Positions 34,531 to 47,842 of a DNA stretch of 64,000 nucleotides are shown in pieces. The DNA comes from Haplomitrium mnioides (taxonomy: Eukaryota; Marchantiophyta; Haplomitriopsida; Calobryales): positions 21,701 to 85,700 of the forward strand of contig JBNGIS010016171.1 in assembly GCA_049999725.1 (NCBI GenBank). Direction: 5' to 3'. A model generated the notes under the pieces. That model worked only from the letters and a program-made list of their open reading frames with translations, had not been told where the DNA came from and did no database searches. Each line of letters opens with the position of its first letter. Within the stretch, counting starts at the first letter, position 1. A program made the translations under genes and the position numbers.

Positions 34531-36900
34531 CAATGCTCAAGATATAAAATAGCAAATACTGGAATTATAGAGAAATTTTGTTTTTGTTTATGAAAGTTGA
34601 ATTGAGCTCTATAATTTTCATTATTGAATATAGCTCAAATGTGTTTTAGATGTGTTTCTTCCCTGATATGGCTACTATAGATAAGGTATAAATTTATTTT
34701 TTGTTGCAATTCAACCTTGATTTAGCAATCTCCAATCATCAATTTGTAACTTTGAAGTGTCTCAACAACATATGTATTTTATATGCATCTTCAACAAGGC
34801 TCACTTCAACAATTTGCTTATGAATTCTATTTGGTTTCTTCACATACTTCAATTGTATGTCTTCGATCTTTAGAACCCTGTCTTTACAATGCCAATTGTT
34901 GTTGTGTGTTTTTAGAAGAGAGAGCTCACACTCCAATTTGTTTGATAAATGAGCCTTCTTTGCTCACTTGTCTTCTTCAAGTTTATAACTTCTCCATTTT
35001 GCACTTTGTGTTCACTCATTCATCACATTTATTTCAGGTAGTGCACTTCATCAACTTGAGTTATGAGTTTTTAGCGTTCTCATCTTCAATTTTGGGTTAT
35101 TTCTCCAACAACACATTAAAATTACTCTTTGTAGTAGGTACTATGATCTCTTGCAATTTCAGATAATGTTTTATTGTGTTCTCAATCAAGCAATTCAATA
35201 TTTCAAATGCTATATGTGATAATTGTCAGACCATTGAACTGAACCACATTTCTTTAGTACTCGACATTTCAAGTTTTTGTTGAGTAGTTGTGTTCAAGTG
35301 TTCTTCTCCAATTTAGGGCTTCATCGAGATGCTTGAACATTGTTGTGTGGTTCATTCTTATCGTTTCTAGCTCCTCAAGAAGTTTCGCAATTCTATATCT
35401 TCTTTCAAATTGTTAGGTTTCGAGCTCTTCTTCTGTTTGTTCATCCAGCAATTGGTCAAGTAGTGCCACTTAATTCGTGGTCTCATTTTTTGCAAATCTT
35501 GCTGATTTATGTGGCAGCTTGATTCAACCTGAGCTTGATTCAACTTGAGATCTTTGTTTTTCATTTGCTTTAGTGAGATTGGTGTTTGTATGAAGTTGCT
35601 TCCTCTTCTGTGCTTATTTTTTGCTTCTTCAACTTGGATTTTCTAGGGCTTAAATCTGCTTCAATTTGCCAAGAAAATTACTATTCTTCATCAAACATAT
35701 TTATGTGGCGACGGTCTTCTTCAATGTGCTACCTTCTTTTGTTTCTACATATCTTTGCTTTCAAGTTTGCGTCTTTTTGTTTCTCATATAGCTCTTCTTT
35801 GATCATGTACTATCTTCTCTAAAACTGCCTTCTTTGTTTCTTTCAAGTGGCTGGTTTCAAGCTTTTGTTTGTGCAAAATCATCAATTTAGGGTTTGTGCA
35901 AAATGATCAATTTAGGGTTTGTATGATCGTTTTACTTTGCATATGATTTGCTGCCTTTTCAATTGAATTGCCTTCTGATCGATTTTGTTTTCTTCAAATG
36001 GGGATTCTTCAAGCTGTTGGTTATGCTGCGCTTTCTGTTTTTTCTTTCTACCGATCTGCTTCAAAGTGTTAAGCAGATCTGACTTCTTTGATGTTGTCTA
36101 CTGGTGCAGATTTCCTTCTGCAGCAATTGCCCTTGGCCAAACTTGCTGTAGAGCCAAAAATTTGCTAGAGCCAAATGCTTTTGGCCTAAGTTTGCTGTGA
36201 GGCCGAATCGACTGGGTTGATATTTTTTCCTTGAATTAAATGTTGACGATCTTCAATTTAGTGAAATTTGCTTGCAATACTAAATTTTTGTCAAGAATGA
36301 CATGACATATGCTTGCTGGAGTGAGTTAGCAATGCCTCCGGTCGATGAATCCTCATGGCATCCAGTTGAAAATGGTGGAGACCCAAAAAGCTATGTTACT
36401 TGGCTAAAACCTTCTGGCGACTCTAATCCGCACAAATTCCTCTCATGCAGAAATTTATGGGTGATGTCCTTTGAACGAATTCATGTGAAGAAGCTCTTCA
36501 GAGCGTTTTCTTCCTCTTTGCTGATTTTATGATGGACAAATTTTTGCAAGATCTAATTCTCTTTCTGAAGTCAAGTCTCCCCTTGAGCTCGATTTTCCGT
36601 GCATTACTCCAACCAACAATTTTTACATATTCTCCTATTCTCGCTATTCTCTTTGTTCTTAAGAGGCACATACTCCTTAAATAAGAATTGCAGCAATATA
36701 ACAAAGAGCCAGATTGTTTGCGAATGTAACAATCAAAGCAATACACATGGAGAAACCACAAGCCAAACGACAAACCAATATATAATTTGTATTATTAATA
36801 AAATTTCACATAAAAGCAAAAAAGCAGATCCTGAATGAACTGTTGCACCTGGTGTTGGCTGAACACTGGTCATACATCTAAAACCAAGTAAAAACTAGAA
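34531..36900. other. No recognisable gene
   Basis: AT-rich, with long CT-rich plus-strand runs ('cttcttcaa' phrases). Open frames on both strands lack recognisable motifs. A 29-base tandem duplication ('gtgcaaaat.atcaatttaggg') lies at about 35870-35925. A short open segment at 36302-36532 has ordinary codon content but no family I know. Confidence 0.4.
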
Positions 36901-36939
36901 AACAGATGCTCAGGTAAATCTTGTACAGGGTTATATACC

Positions 36940-38270
36940 AAAATCTTCAGCTGCTGGCTAAAATAACAATCTCAGCCATATTTTTTCCAATCAGAAAGAA
37001 CAACATGTGATTTAGTTCCTCAACAAGATTGTCAGCATTGTGCCTGATAGTGCAATTACTTTCACGGAATTCTACAAAAGACGAAAGACTTGTGAAATCA
37101 TATGAACACAGCATTTTCACATCACACTCATACTGCATACCTTGACCCAAAGGACCACAGCAAACGCTTCACTGGCAATAGGTGAACAAAAATGGATCAA
37201 CCTCTCATCCGGTAGCGCATGGCCCCATACGAGCTAAAATTTGGTCAAATCTTGCTCACGGCCACTCTTGAGATAGTTGATTGCATCTGAGCGGTAGTTA
37301 TCACAAAATTCAAAGCCATTCAAATTCACTTTTGCATGCCTTCTCAACTCACTACACTGGTAGTTACTAGGAACCATCGGTAAATTTTCACAGTCGCTAG
37401 GATGATCAGCGGACTCGATTTCAGCCCCTAGAACCTGCAATGCCCAATGAAGGGAGAGGTGACAAAGAATGCACAAAAGCGCCAGATGAAGAAATATGCA
37501 TCAACGAAACATGAAGAAAGCAGTAGAAAACGAAGGCCTACGTAGCTGAGGATATGCTCGGCATAGAGTAGTGGAAAGAGTTAGTCAATCGATGTAGATA
37601 AATTTCCTCTTCCAGATCTTGTGGCATCTCTTGATCCAGATTTTGGGAAGGAAAGCTCTATCACTATCTGCTCCCACTTCACTCCCTTTGTAGTCCTCTC
37701 ACCAATTGCTCATTTTGCAATTCACAAAAGCCATCTTACTATGTATTCTGACCAGCTTGCAATACTCAAATGAGCTAAAGAAAACAGCTGACATGAGTGA
37801 TATGTAGAATGTTTTGGCACCCTAATTATCAACCCACACACATTACATTCAGGTTTCATGTATCGTTCAAGTTTTTTTCTTCCAGCTAAACAATTTTAGC
37901 TACACTGTGCAGATGAGAGGAGTAATGAAGCACAAGACGGAATTCCAAAAATTCACCAAGAGCCCACCAGTCCAGTGAATAGCCCTCGCACTCCTTGCTC
38001 TTAGGAGTGCTCTTGAATGACTGCCATAAGTATCTTGTGAATGCCTTCTGCTTTTCCACACTGCTGCCGAGTTTGCACCAAATCCAGTTGTCACAACAAA
38101 GAGAACATGATCAACCAAAAGCGGTTCCTGCCTGCCATACTCTTGCGTCCAGTACCGATTCCAGATTGTAAAGATCGAAACAGCTTGTCTATCTTACTGC
38201 CACTGTACAAGTTGCAGTTATTCGTTGGAGCCTACACAATGTTAAGAAATAAGACAAGGCAATAAACCTG
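36940..38270 (-). pseudogene. Exon-like fragments of an unrecognised plant gene
   Basis: On the minus strand, segments look like exons with introns between: about 38205-38110 ('KIDKLFRSLQSGIGTGRKSM'), 38115-37925 ('LFVVTTGFGANSAAVW'), 37440-37240 ('ADHPSDCENLPMVPSNYQCS' and 'NYRSDAINYLKSGREQDLTK'), continuing with a one-base shift as 'LPDERLIHFCSPIASEAFAV' to a GTATGC donor near 37142, and 37100-36955 ('ADNLVEELNHMLFFLIGK'). Codon use is more gene-like than the surroundings. I cannot assign a function, and the pieces may come from more than one gene. Confidence 0.4.
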
Positions 38271-38399
38271 AAAAGAGTCGAATACTAACGATAAAGCATC
38301 ACTTAAAAGAAAAGACATACATGAACTTGGATACATTCCGCTTTGAAGCCATGAGTCCCCTCAATTGTTCATAAACACCAAACTACAAATGCAACCATC

Positions 38400-38890
38400 A
38401 TCAACACATCATGTTGAAGCTTGGGGAGTAGTTGATAGACGGGAGGACCAAGAAAATCGTATAGATGATGAATCTGTATAGCAATCTCAGAGTGATCTCT
38501 CATCAGGGTAGGTCGGAAACCTCTGTATAATCCACCAATTCCTTTGTTTTTATTATGAACTTCAAAGCTTCCAAAACTGTAAAATATGCAAATTAAACAC
38601 TGATGACGTTGAACTCAATAACAAAATGAAATGAAATATGTTGTTGAAAGCTCGAGACCTTGCAGGAATACCTCAGTCAGTTTAGCAAATGTAGAAAGCC
38701 AATGATCTGACAAACATCATGCAGACATTGGTCCCAAGGTTATCCAACAAAACTGGAGCTTAAATTTGAGCCATTAGACTAAGTGAAAGATTGCGCGATT
38801 AGAATGTCTGGAAGAGGATTCAAACACATACCATTGGCAGGCATGTAAGCCTGAACTCTCTGCTTAAAACTGTCTGCCAGAACCTGGAAA
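38400..38890 (-). pseudogene. Mitochondrial carrier family gene fragment
   Basis: Minus strand: 'FKQRVQAYMPANG' (about 38880-38832) followed by a GTATGT donor-like site, and 'GIGGLYRGFRPTLMRD' then 'EIAIQ' (about 38540-38480). These match the carrier signature: a Px[DE]xxK[QR]RxQ type helix end and the following 'GLYRGF.PTLMRD.PE.AIQF' block (SLC25 family, possibly S-adenosylmethionine or related carrier subgroup). Changes such as VPxE to ADSF, and downstream stops, show decay. It would act in an organelle inner membrane if intact. Confidence 0.5.
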
Positions 38891-39210
38891 CAGCAGCGAA
38901 TCCCATTAGTTAAATCCCCCTAACAGTTGACCAGGTTCTCTACCGGGAATTGCACGACTACTGTCGATACACAGTTGCTGTCTTGCTGTCCACCGTGTCG
39001 TTTCATGAAGTCACCCCAACGCCAGAATTCCCACAGTAGCTGAAGCAATGTGTACTAATCCATCCCTCTTCTTGGCGATGTCTTTCTCCACTTTCCTCTT
39101 AGTTGATGTCAAAGGAAAACAGTGCTCCCCTTTTAGCAAATTTCTCAAGAATATAGTAATGTTACAAACAAAAGTTATAAGTATCTAAGTTTATAGCTCC
39201 ATATATATAG

Positions 39211-39213
<3 letters not shown>

Positions 39214-39265
<52 letters not shown>
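39214..39265. repeat. (AT)n microsatellite
   Basis: About 26 AT units. An (AAT)n tract follows at about 39363-39385. Confidence 0.95.
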
Positions 39266-39269
<4 letters not shown>

Positions 39270-40569
39270 TAAAGGTGTTGCATTATTAAAACCCTCTCAT
39301 ACTCCTCCTGGTGAAATAGTACAACCACTTGTATCTTCATAAATATATACAAATAATAAGAAATAATAATAATAATAATAATAATGAATAAAGTCTTCAA
39401 AAGTTGAGATAGTCATCTTATTTTGATGTTGCCATAATGTGTGGAGTGCAGAGATAAAGTCAATGACTTCATAAAGAGATCACTGTGATTGTCATTCTTA
39501 GCAATAGGCTGCACAGACATAGTGTCATTTTGCTCCTCATGAGCAAAGAAAAACTTCAACACGATGTGCTTGATCCAGTCTACTTTAATGAATCACTTGG
39601 AAACATGATCAATCATCCTCCTTAACACAATACACTCCTTATTAGCCTCATATAGTGTGATAATCTTAGTGTGATCAGAAGAATTACAAGTTAAAGTCTC
39701 TTTAGTACTTTTCCAAGATATAAATGAGGACTATAAAAGAATACATATCGAGTTTGTGATTTCGTGTCATATGGAAAAGATAGATATCCAACATCAGTAT
39801 AAAAAATGATTATATTGTCAATGTGCTTGAGATAACAAAGTCCAATGTCTATGTTTCTTGTAAGTATCGAAAGATACGTTTGACATCATTGCAGTGCGAG
39901 ATTATGTGTTGTAAACTATATCTAGCAAACATGTTCACAGTAAAGGAAATGTCAGAACAAGTTTGGTTTGCTAGAAATATAAGAGCGCCAATAGCTGAGA
40001 GATAAGATGTCTGAGATCCAAGTAATGACTCAATTTCAATTCTCTTCATGAACATATCTTTATCTCTATCTAACGTACAGATCTCTATAGGAGAAGTAAC
40101 TAGATGAGCTTTATCCATATTAAATTATTTGAGAACCTTTTTAGTATATGTACTTTGATGTAATAATATGTCATTTTCTAAGTATTCAAATTAAATTTCG
40201 AAACAATAATTGGTCTTGTCCATATACTTTCTATCAAAATTTTCTTGAATATCTCAATTGTCTATCTAAGTAAGGATTGATGACCAAAAAGATTAATGTC
40301 AAAGATTAATGTCATCAATATATATCACAACAATTATAAATCCATTATTTACATGTTTAGTGAATAAGCATGGCACAATGTCTTCACTATAAAAACCCAT
40401 GACGAATATCTCTTCTTGAAATCTCTGATACTAGATTCTACCACTTTGCTTAAGTCTATATATAGATCTCATGATCTAAACATCATATCGATCCTTGGTC
40501 ACAAACATGGATCGATGCACAGAAAAGGCAATAGATCCAGTGTCTGGTATATCCATTTGAGGGACTATA

Positions 40570-40955
40570 TATAAAAGAACTCAAATACCAACTTCTAAAT
40601 GAGTAACAACTTCAAGATAACTCTAATAAAGTTATACAACTCAAAGCTAATAACCAAACAAAATCCAAGAGTGCTAGCCAAAGCCAAGCAACCAAAGAGC
40701 CAAACCGAATTGAGAGAAACTCCAAAATGAAGAGTAGGGCTAAGAAGCCCTTCTATTTATACAAGAGAAGAGGGTGTCATCCCTCTTTCTTCACTTACAA
40801 GTCACTTCTAATTTGAACCCTAAAAGTGACTCTCTACTAAAAGTGACTTTGAAGGCAAGTAATCTTATCTCAACCCTAAAAGTTACTCTCTACCACTTCC
40901 TTCACTCCTCTTTATTTTCATCTAAATAGCACAACCTCATGCTTGTACTATTACA
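40570..40955 (-). repeat. 3' LTR of nested gypsy
   Basis: 386 bp, matching 44740-45068 throughout except for a 57-base duplication near 40800-40880. Confidence 0.85.
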
Positions 40956-41062
40956 TAATCCCTTTCTTCTAATTAATGATGTACTTGTCATTGCTGCAAC
41001 TTTCAAATATTTGAATAGCCTTTTGATCATTCTCAAGATTTGATGAAGGTTCCCAAGTAGCA

Positions 41063-44000
41063 TCATGAAGTGGATAACCTTTTCATAAAACCTTGTATTG
41101 AATATATGGATGCCGCCCTCGCTTGATTACTCTTTTTGCAAAAATGTGTCCACTTCAAATTCTTCATGATCATCAAGAACAATAGCCGACAGAGGAAGTT
41201 GAACACGATTTGAAAAAGAAGATGGACTAGAAACAAAAAGCTTGAGTTTAGAGACATGAAACATAAGATGAATCTTCATATGAAGAGGAAGGTCAAGTTT
41301 ATAAGCAACGGGAGAAATAACCTGAGAAATAGAAAAAGGACCAATCCAAGTATGAGATAAATTACGGACTTGAGTATCTAAAGACAATAGGAGATCATAA
41401 GTAGATAACATAACTTGGTCACCTAAAACATAAGACCAATCATAACAACAACTATCGACATATTTTTTTGCCAATTTTAAGCAACAGTAAGATGGTTGCG
41501 AGCATCTTGCAAGAAAGATCATAAACGAGACAAAACGATAGAAATACTTGGAACATTGGAAGAAGAAAGAGAAAGCAAACCATCAAGAACAAGAGGATGT
41601 TGATCCAAATTAAGGAAAAAAAAACCTAGTACTTGCTTGTCTGGAGTTGTTGTAGGCGAACTCCACAGTGGCTAAGAATCGATATGATGAATATTGATAA
41701 ACTTGCAAAGCATATCCTCCACAATGCGATTAGTGCACTCTGTTTGCCCATTTGTTTAAGGATGGTAAGCAATAGATATAGAGAGTTTGGTGCCTAAAAT
41801 TTTGAACAACTCTCGCCAAAACTTTCCAATGAAACACGGATCCCTATCAAATATTAAAATCTTAGACATTCCATGATGACGGAAGATAGTATCAAAGTAA
41901 ATTTTTGCCAATTGTGGAGCATCTACTGCATCCACCGTTGGTGCTAAATGAATCTTCTTGTTGAGCTTGACCACAAACACCACAGTGGCAGTAAATCCAC
42001 GAAACATAGTTGGAAGTGAAGTGGCAAGATCCAAACTTACATGTTCCCAACAAGCAGTAGGAATTGGTAATAGTTGAAGAAGTTCTGCTATTTTTTTATT
42101 CGAAGCTTTGTTTCATTGACAGCTGTTATATGAATGAACTACACCACAAACATCTCAAGCCAAGTTAGGCCACCACCAAGTGCGTTGAAGTAACTTTGTA
42201 GTTTTATCTACTCCAAGATTTCCGAGATGGGAATGTCATGCGTTTCTTGTAAATGAGCCATTCAAAATGTATCATCTTGTGGAACATATATTTGATGGCC
42301 TTGATAGAGAGTACCATCTCGAATAGAAAAAAAAAAGACTGTATCATTGAGTTGTTGAAATGCCACTTGCTCTTTGGTAGTCTATTGAAACTTGACCTCT
42401 TTGCCTAGCAGATCTGTAAGTGGTGCAACAATATGCGCATAATAATGGATGAATTATCGGTAGAAGCCTACCAATCCATTGAAGACTCTAATGTCCTTTG
42501 CTTCCGTTGGTGTTGGCCACTTTGTGATAGCTTTAACTTTCTCTTCTTCCATCTTGATATCATCCCCAGACACCTTGTGCCATAGGTAAGTAACCTCTTG
42601 CTTCCAAAATTTGCACTTGGATCTCTTGCAATAAAATTTCCAATTGCACAACCTTTGCAATACTTCTTTTAGATGATCGCAATGTTAAGCTTCAATTTTT
42701 CTAAAAATAAGAATATCATTCAAGAATACCAAAATTAACTTATTCAATAGCACATCAAACATTTGGTGCATTTGATCCATGAATATGGCTCGAGCATTAG
42801 CAAGACCAAATGTAAGGACCTTCCACTCAAAATGCCCATACTTTGTGCAAAAAGCTGTCTTTGGCACATCACTTAGCTTGATGGGAATTTGCTAATACCC
42901 ACTTTGAAGATCCAGCTTGAAAAAAAATCACACATCACTCAATTGATCCAATAAATCATCAATACGTGGCAAAGAATAAGCATTCTTTACTATTTGATTA
43001 TTCAAACCGCGATAATTAGTACAAAGACAAAATCCACCATCTTTCTTTGGTACAAAGGATATTGGTGCTCCTCAAAGCAAAGCACTATACTGAATGAAAT
43101 CCTTCTCAAAAAGATCTATCAAGATCTTGCAAAGCTCTTCCAACTCTTGCGGCAATAACATATATATAAGCCAATTGTACGGAGTACTTCTTGGTATCAA
43201 CTCAATTGGAAAGGGCATTCCATGGTCATCTAGCAACACTTTTGGCAAGTCATCCAAAAACACATTTGAAAACTCCTTCAAAATATCATCAACCATTGAG
43301 GTCGGTATAGATTTCCCTCCTCTTTATTCAAGTCTCTTGATCCATACAGCAAAAATGGGCAACTCTTCCTCTTCACCAATGGTGCCGGATGCCCCAAAAG
43401 AAATTGCTTTCCTTGTAAAATAACTTGAATTTGTCGTTTTTCCCAATCAACTTGAGCAGATTGATCTTTGAGCCAAGGCAAACCTAAGATAATGTCATAT
43501 TGTACGGGTGCAATATCAAATCCATAGATTCCTCATACTCTTTACCAATCCTTAGAAGAAATAGCTTGTGTGAATGGAATACCTCATGTTTTAGACCATC
43601 GGCCATAGTCACAAAACTTCATGTGATAAGCAATGTTTTAGCTTTGATTCTCTGTGCAAAACGTAATGACATGAAATTTTTAGGGCTTCCACAATATACC
43701 AATATTCTACAATAATGCTCATCAACCATATCGTTTAGATGAAACAATGTGCTTCTAATTCTTGTCAAGCTTTTCATTCCTTTAGAACTAATCAATTTCT
43801 TAGTAAACCACTCGAATATCTTTATTGAGGTCGATCGTTTCCCTGATTTTCTTCTTCAATAGTTGTTGCTTGAACAAGAGCATGTTGTCGACCTTGGCAA
43901 TGTGGGTAATTTGCAATCATCTGACCAAGTTGTTGACAATAAAAACATCCTCCACTTTGGCGTAGGCGTTCATGCTCTACATTAGTCAGTGCCACTCTCT

Positions 44001-44484
44001 GCGCCGTATTAAGCTCCATAGGTACAGCTTTATTTGCTAGCATATGAACATTTGGTAAAGCTTGTTGTGGACATAGCCTAGCTTTGATGGTCGCTAGTAG
44101 CAAGCCATATCGTTTAGCCATTCGCATTGCTTCTTCTAGTTGAGAGGACTCTCTCATTGTCACTTCCATTCTAGTGCAAGGATTCAATCCTCGAATACAG
44201 CGATCTAAAGCTTCTCCATTGCCTATATTAGGAATTCGCATAATGATATTCTGAAATTGCGTTACATAGCTTCTTATCATACCAAGTTGCTTCAATTCTG
44301 CCAAGTGATCTCTTGCCACCTTTGGAGCATTAAGAACCTTAAATCTTAGATTCAAATCTTCTTTGAACTCTTGCCAAAAAGCAATTTGAGCAACAAATCC
44401 ATGTTGAGCTTGCTCAATTTGATATCTCCACCAAGTTTTCACCACTCCCTCCAATTGACTGCAGAAAGAGAAGTCTTTGACCAT
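41063..44484 (-). pseudogene. Gypsy gag-pol (decayed)
   Basis: Minus strand. Gag 44484-43822 is open for 220 residues ('WWRYQIEQAQHGF', then the knuckle 'CFYCQQLGQMIANY' in which the His and last Cys are replaced). Protease/linker 43481-43278. Reverse transcriptase pieces 43296-42454 ('GHFEWKVLTFGLANARAIFM', then 'FLNDILIF', where the usual DD pair is ND). Integrase 42034-41756 ('DRDPCFIGKFW', 'IYFDTIFRHHGMSKILIFDR') and its C-terminal chromatin-side part 41522-41127 ('YVLGDQVMLSTYDLLL', 'WIGPFSISQVISPVAYKLDL'). Several stops and shifts separate the domains. Confidence 0.85.
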
Positions 44485-44739
44485 CTTCTCTTATGCAGGT
44501 AACTTCAAAATATTGTTCGAACAAGAAATTCTCAGATGCGCTAAGAACCGTCTTCCCATCATATGTTTTTGGCTTAGGAAACCGCACATGAATTTCTTCT
44601 TCCTAAAAATGTGCCCTCTTCTTCATTTGCATTTGAACATCTAAAAGGCAAGAAAGATGTTCAATTTATTGTTGCTTTGCTTGTATCTTCGCTTCTTGAT
44701 TCTCCATTCCACTCAAAAGAACCGTAGCTTTGATACCAA

Positions 44740-45068
44740 TGTACAATAACTCAAAGACCAACTTCCAAATGAGTAACAATTTCAAGGAGACTCTAATAGA
44801 GTTATGCAACTGAAAGCCAATAAGCAAAAAAATCCAAGAGTGCTAGCCAAAGCCAAGCAACCAAAGAGCCAAATTGAATTGAGAGGAACTCCAAAATGAG
44901 GAGTGGGGCTAAGAAGCCCTTCTATTTATACAAGAGAAGAGGGTGTCATTCCTTTTTCTTCACTTACAAGTCACTTCTAATTTCAACCCTAAAAGTTACT
45001 CTCTACCACTTCCTTCACTCCTCTTTATTTTCATCTAAATAGCACAACCTTGTGCTTGTACTATTACA
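44740..45068 (-). repeat. 5' LTR of nested gypsy
   Basis: 329 bp, TGTACAATAAC...ACTATTACA on the plus strand. Confidence 0.88.
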
Positions 45069-45599
45069 CTATAGGTCCATGTCTAGTACTTGGTCCATTG
45101 GGCCTCATAGTAGGTTGATTTATCGAAATAGATGTATGGCTCCAAGGTTTCTCCTTGGAGATATGCTCTCCATAAATATGATAGACGTTTTTGGCAATTA
45201 GCTTTGTGAGGTGCTTTCTTATAAATATGGGTATCTAATAGCCCATTAAGGTGTGTTGTCACTACATCCATTTGATGTATCATGGGCTCATATCCTTAGG
45301 AAAAGCCAACTAGATATCGATATATAGTAGCATCCATAACAATGGCGTATGTGAGATCAAAGTCTCTTCAAGATGTATGTGTATAGTATTTGGCTACAAT
45401 GCGTGCTTTATATATGATAATATTGATTTTAGCATCACATCTTTTGACAAATATCCATCGATAACTAATCAGTTGGGTGTTAAAGAATGCTAATACAATA
45501 AGTCCAAACATTTTCCTCTCGATTATAGAAGCCAATTCAAAATTCATAGCCTTTTCTTATTCAAACCAATTACCAATTAGGGTTGTCTTGTGCTTCCTT

Positions 45600-47842
45600 G
45601 ATAATCCTTGGATGAGGTAGAATATGAGAAATATTTTAAGAAATCATAAAGAAAATATAATCATCTATTCATATATTCTCTCTTTACCAAACAGTCCAAG
45701 TATTCATATAGTGAATAGAAATTTCCTCATTTTCTGGAATCTCCAAAGGACTGAAATCAAATTCATTCACCTAGGACATGTATATGGAAAACATGTGATG
45801 TTATCTTAAAGAGATTGCACCAAGGATTTTGTTGAATGAGAAGAATTTTCCAAATGAATCAAGTTGGATTCTTTTCTTAAGAATTGTCAATTGTTGATGT
45901 CAAGTTGATCAACAATTTCTCCTTCACAATGAATCAATTCTAATTCTCAATTTTTTTGTTCTGAATAATATACCATCTTGTGGTACTTTTTGCAATTTCA
46001 ATAATATCTTTAATTCATTATATCTTTGATTCATTTGATAATTTCATTCAATCAGATTTTTGCATCTCAATATGTTGAGCTATTGAGGTTTCAAAAGTTT
46101 CCATCATCAAGTCCTTGAGTTGTTGATAGATGTGTAGTCCAATGGGTGGGGTTTAGGTTTTTTCCCTTTTGTTTCCGCTGCTTTGTTAATTTGCTAAGTC
46201 GCCAGCCCTCAATGTTCTTCATCACTAATTCGATAACAGAGCTTTGTTTGCGTTGACAATAGCCACATATGGTAATAACTACAAACTCTTCCTAAGGTAA
46301 TTTACTCTTCCAAAGATAACTTACTTGTTGTTTATCTCTTGATTAAGTTAACATATATATTTTTTATAGAAGCATCACTCTCTTCAACAACTTTTTTTGT
46401 TCAAGCAGCGTCATTTAAGTGTTCTCTTCTTTGAATGCTTCATTTCTAAATTTAATCAGCCTTGCTTCTCCAATAAATGGTTTTGCAATCAAATAGGTAT
46501 CTCTTTTGTTGATACATTAAGTTTCATTTCATTAACAAGCTATTCTTTTATGCTTTTATTTTTTTTGCTAACAAGCTTCTTGTTGATTTTAAGAAAGTCC
46601 TGAATCCGATGTTGTTTATTTTATCATGGTAGTTTGCCTCAATTTCTTTTGTGATTTTTGTTCTGTGTGCATTAGGCAGCGCCTTACTCTTTGACTGATT
46701 TGTCTAATGAATAGGTTTTATGCAATTATGCATTATTTCTTTCCGTTGGTGAGCAGATTTGTCTTCTCCTTTTGTATGATTTAGACGGCTTTATTTTCTT
46801 TTGTAGTCTGCTCTTCAACAAGTTTCTTCATTGATCTTCTTCTTCACTTCTTCAAAAGGTTTCTTCTTCAATGTTCTTTCTTTCTTTTCAAGTTTTCAAG
46901 AGGTTCTTTGTTCGACCAACATGTTCTTCTCAGAATCTATAACTGAAGGTGAAGAACATGTTGGTTACTTTGGTTGCCTTCTTAGATAGGTTTTGATTTC
47001 ATATCCAACTTATATTGAGGTAGCATCTAGCTGCACTATCTTTCCTTAACTTATTTGTATTGCTACTTATTCTTCTTGGAGGATTTTTTGTGGATTTGTT
47101 TCCTCATTCAAGTATCAGTTATTTCTTTGAAGGTTTTTTTTAATAAGGTTCTGCAATTTTTCCAAGCAGATGTTGAGAACTTTAAGAGGAGGAGATAATT
47201 CGCCTCTTCAGGAAATGACCTCCACGTCGGGAAGCACTTCCTCATAAATTGAGCAGTTTCTCTTCTTAGCAGATTTTATAGTTATGATCAACTTGTGTCC
47301 TTATTTATGTAACTTACTTCGTTTATTTGGTTGCTTATTTCAAGTAGCATCTTTCATCAGCTTTAGGTTTTTGTTTTAAGTTATTTTGTAATTTCCTTGA
47401 TTAGTACCATTCTCTTTTCTCTTTGTATCTTTATGATCCTTCAATGTCTTCATGATCCTTCAATCCTTTAGTGTCTTCATTCGTTTATGGATTACTTAAA
47501 ACAATTAGAGCTTCTTAAAATTGTTTGTGACTTCATGATCTCATTCATTTCTTCAAGGCAATTTACTCCAAGGCTGAAATTCTTGGACAAATTTCTTCTG
47601 TAGTCAAATTCTTCCAACCAACCAATGCTCCTCCATAGATATGTCAAATATCTCATGCTGCATTTTCAACCTTCATCTAACAACTCTTACTTCCTTGTCA
47701 GATCATGAGTAATATCATTTTTTATTATATTTTCAAAAATGAAATGGATTATGAAACACAATTCAAATAGAATCTGTATTGGAATTTTAAAGTTGTGATG
47801 ATGTTGTAGGTGTTTTAAAATATATATATATATATATATATA
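45600..47842. other. No recognisable gene; ends in (TA)n
   Basis: AT- and CT-rich with 'cttcttcaa' phrases like 34.8-36 kb. It may be upstream sequence of the old copia element. (TA)n lies at about 47819-47842 directly before the N gap. No open frame of interest. Confidence 0.4.

Larger units (their letters stand above)
40565..45073 (-). mobile_element. Nested Ty3/gypsy element with 5-bp target duplications
   Basis: The element spans 40570-45068, flanked by CTATA at 40565-40569 and 45069-45073. LTRs lie at 40570-40955 and 44740-45068; the longer one carries an extra 57 bases of 'cctaaaagtgactctctac' type duplication. The primer site on the minus strand next to the 5' LTR is TGGTATCAAAGC (about 44739-44728), the initiator-methionine tRNA type. 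Confidence 0.9.
39400..45600 (-). mobile_element. Old copia element split by a nested gypsy element
   Basis: Two minus-strand parts read as one element when 40570-45068 is removed: 45550-45069 (reverse transcriptase, 'MDVVTTHLNGLLDTHIYKKAP') and 40569-39410 (reverse transcriptase end; 'SAIGALIFLANQTCSDI', 'DVKRIFRYLQET'; RNase H end 'IAKNDNHSDLFMKSLTL'). Joining the flanks restores GGGACTATAGGTCC and an in-frame GPIVPQMD. Its polypurine tract may be 'caggaggag' near 39302-39310 on the minus strand. LTRs and gag are not clear. Many stops. Confidence 0.75.

Noticed and set aside
34783-35166. Open frame of 127 codons, plus strand
   Set aside because: CT-rich composition without recognisable motifs, and a competing open frame on the other strand; not supported as a gene.
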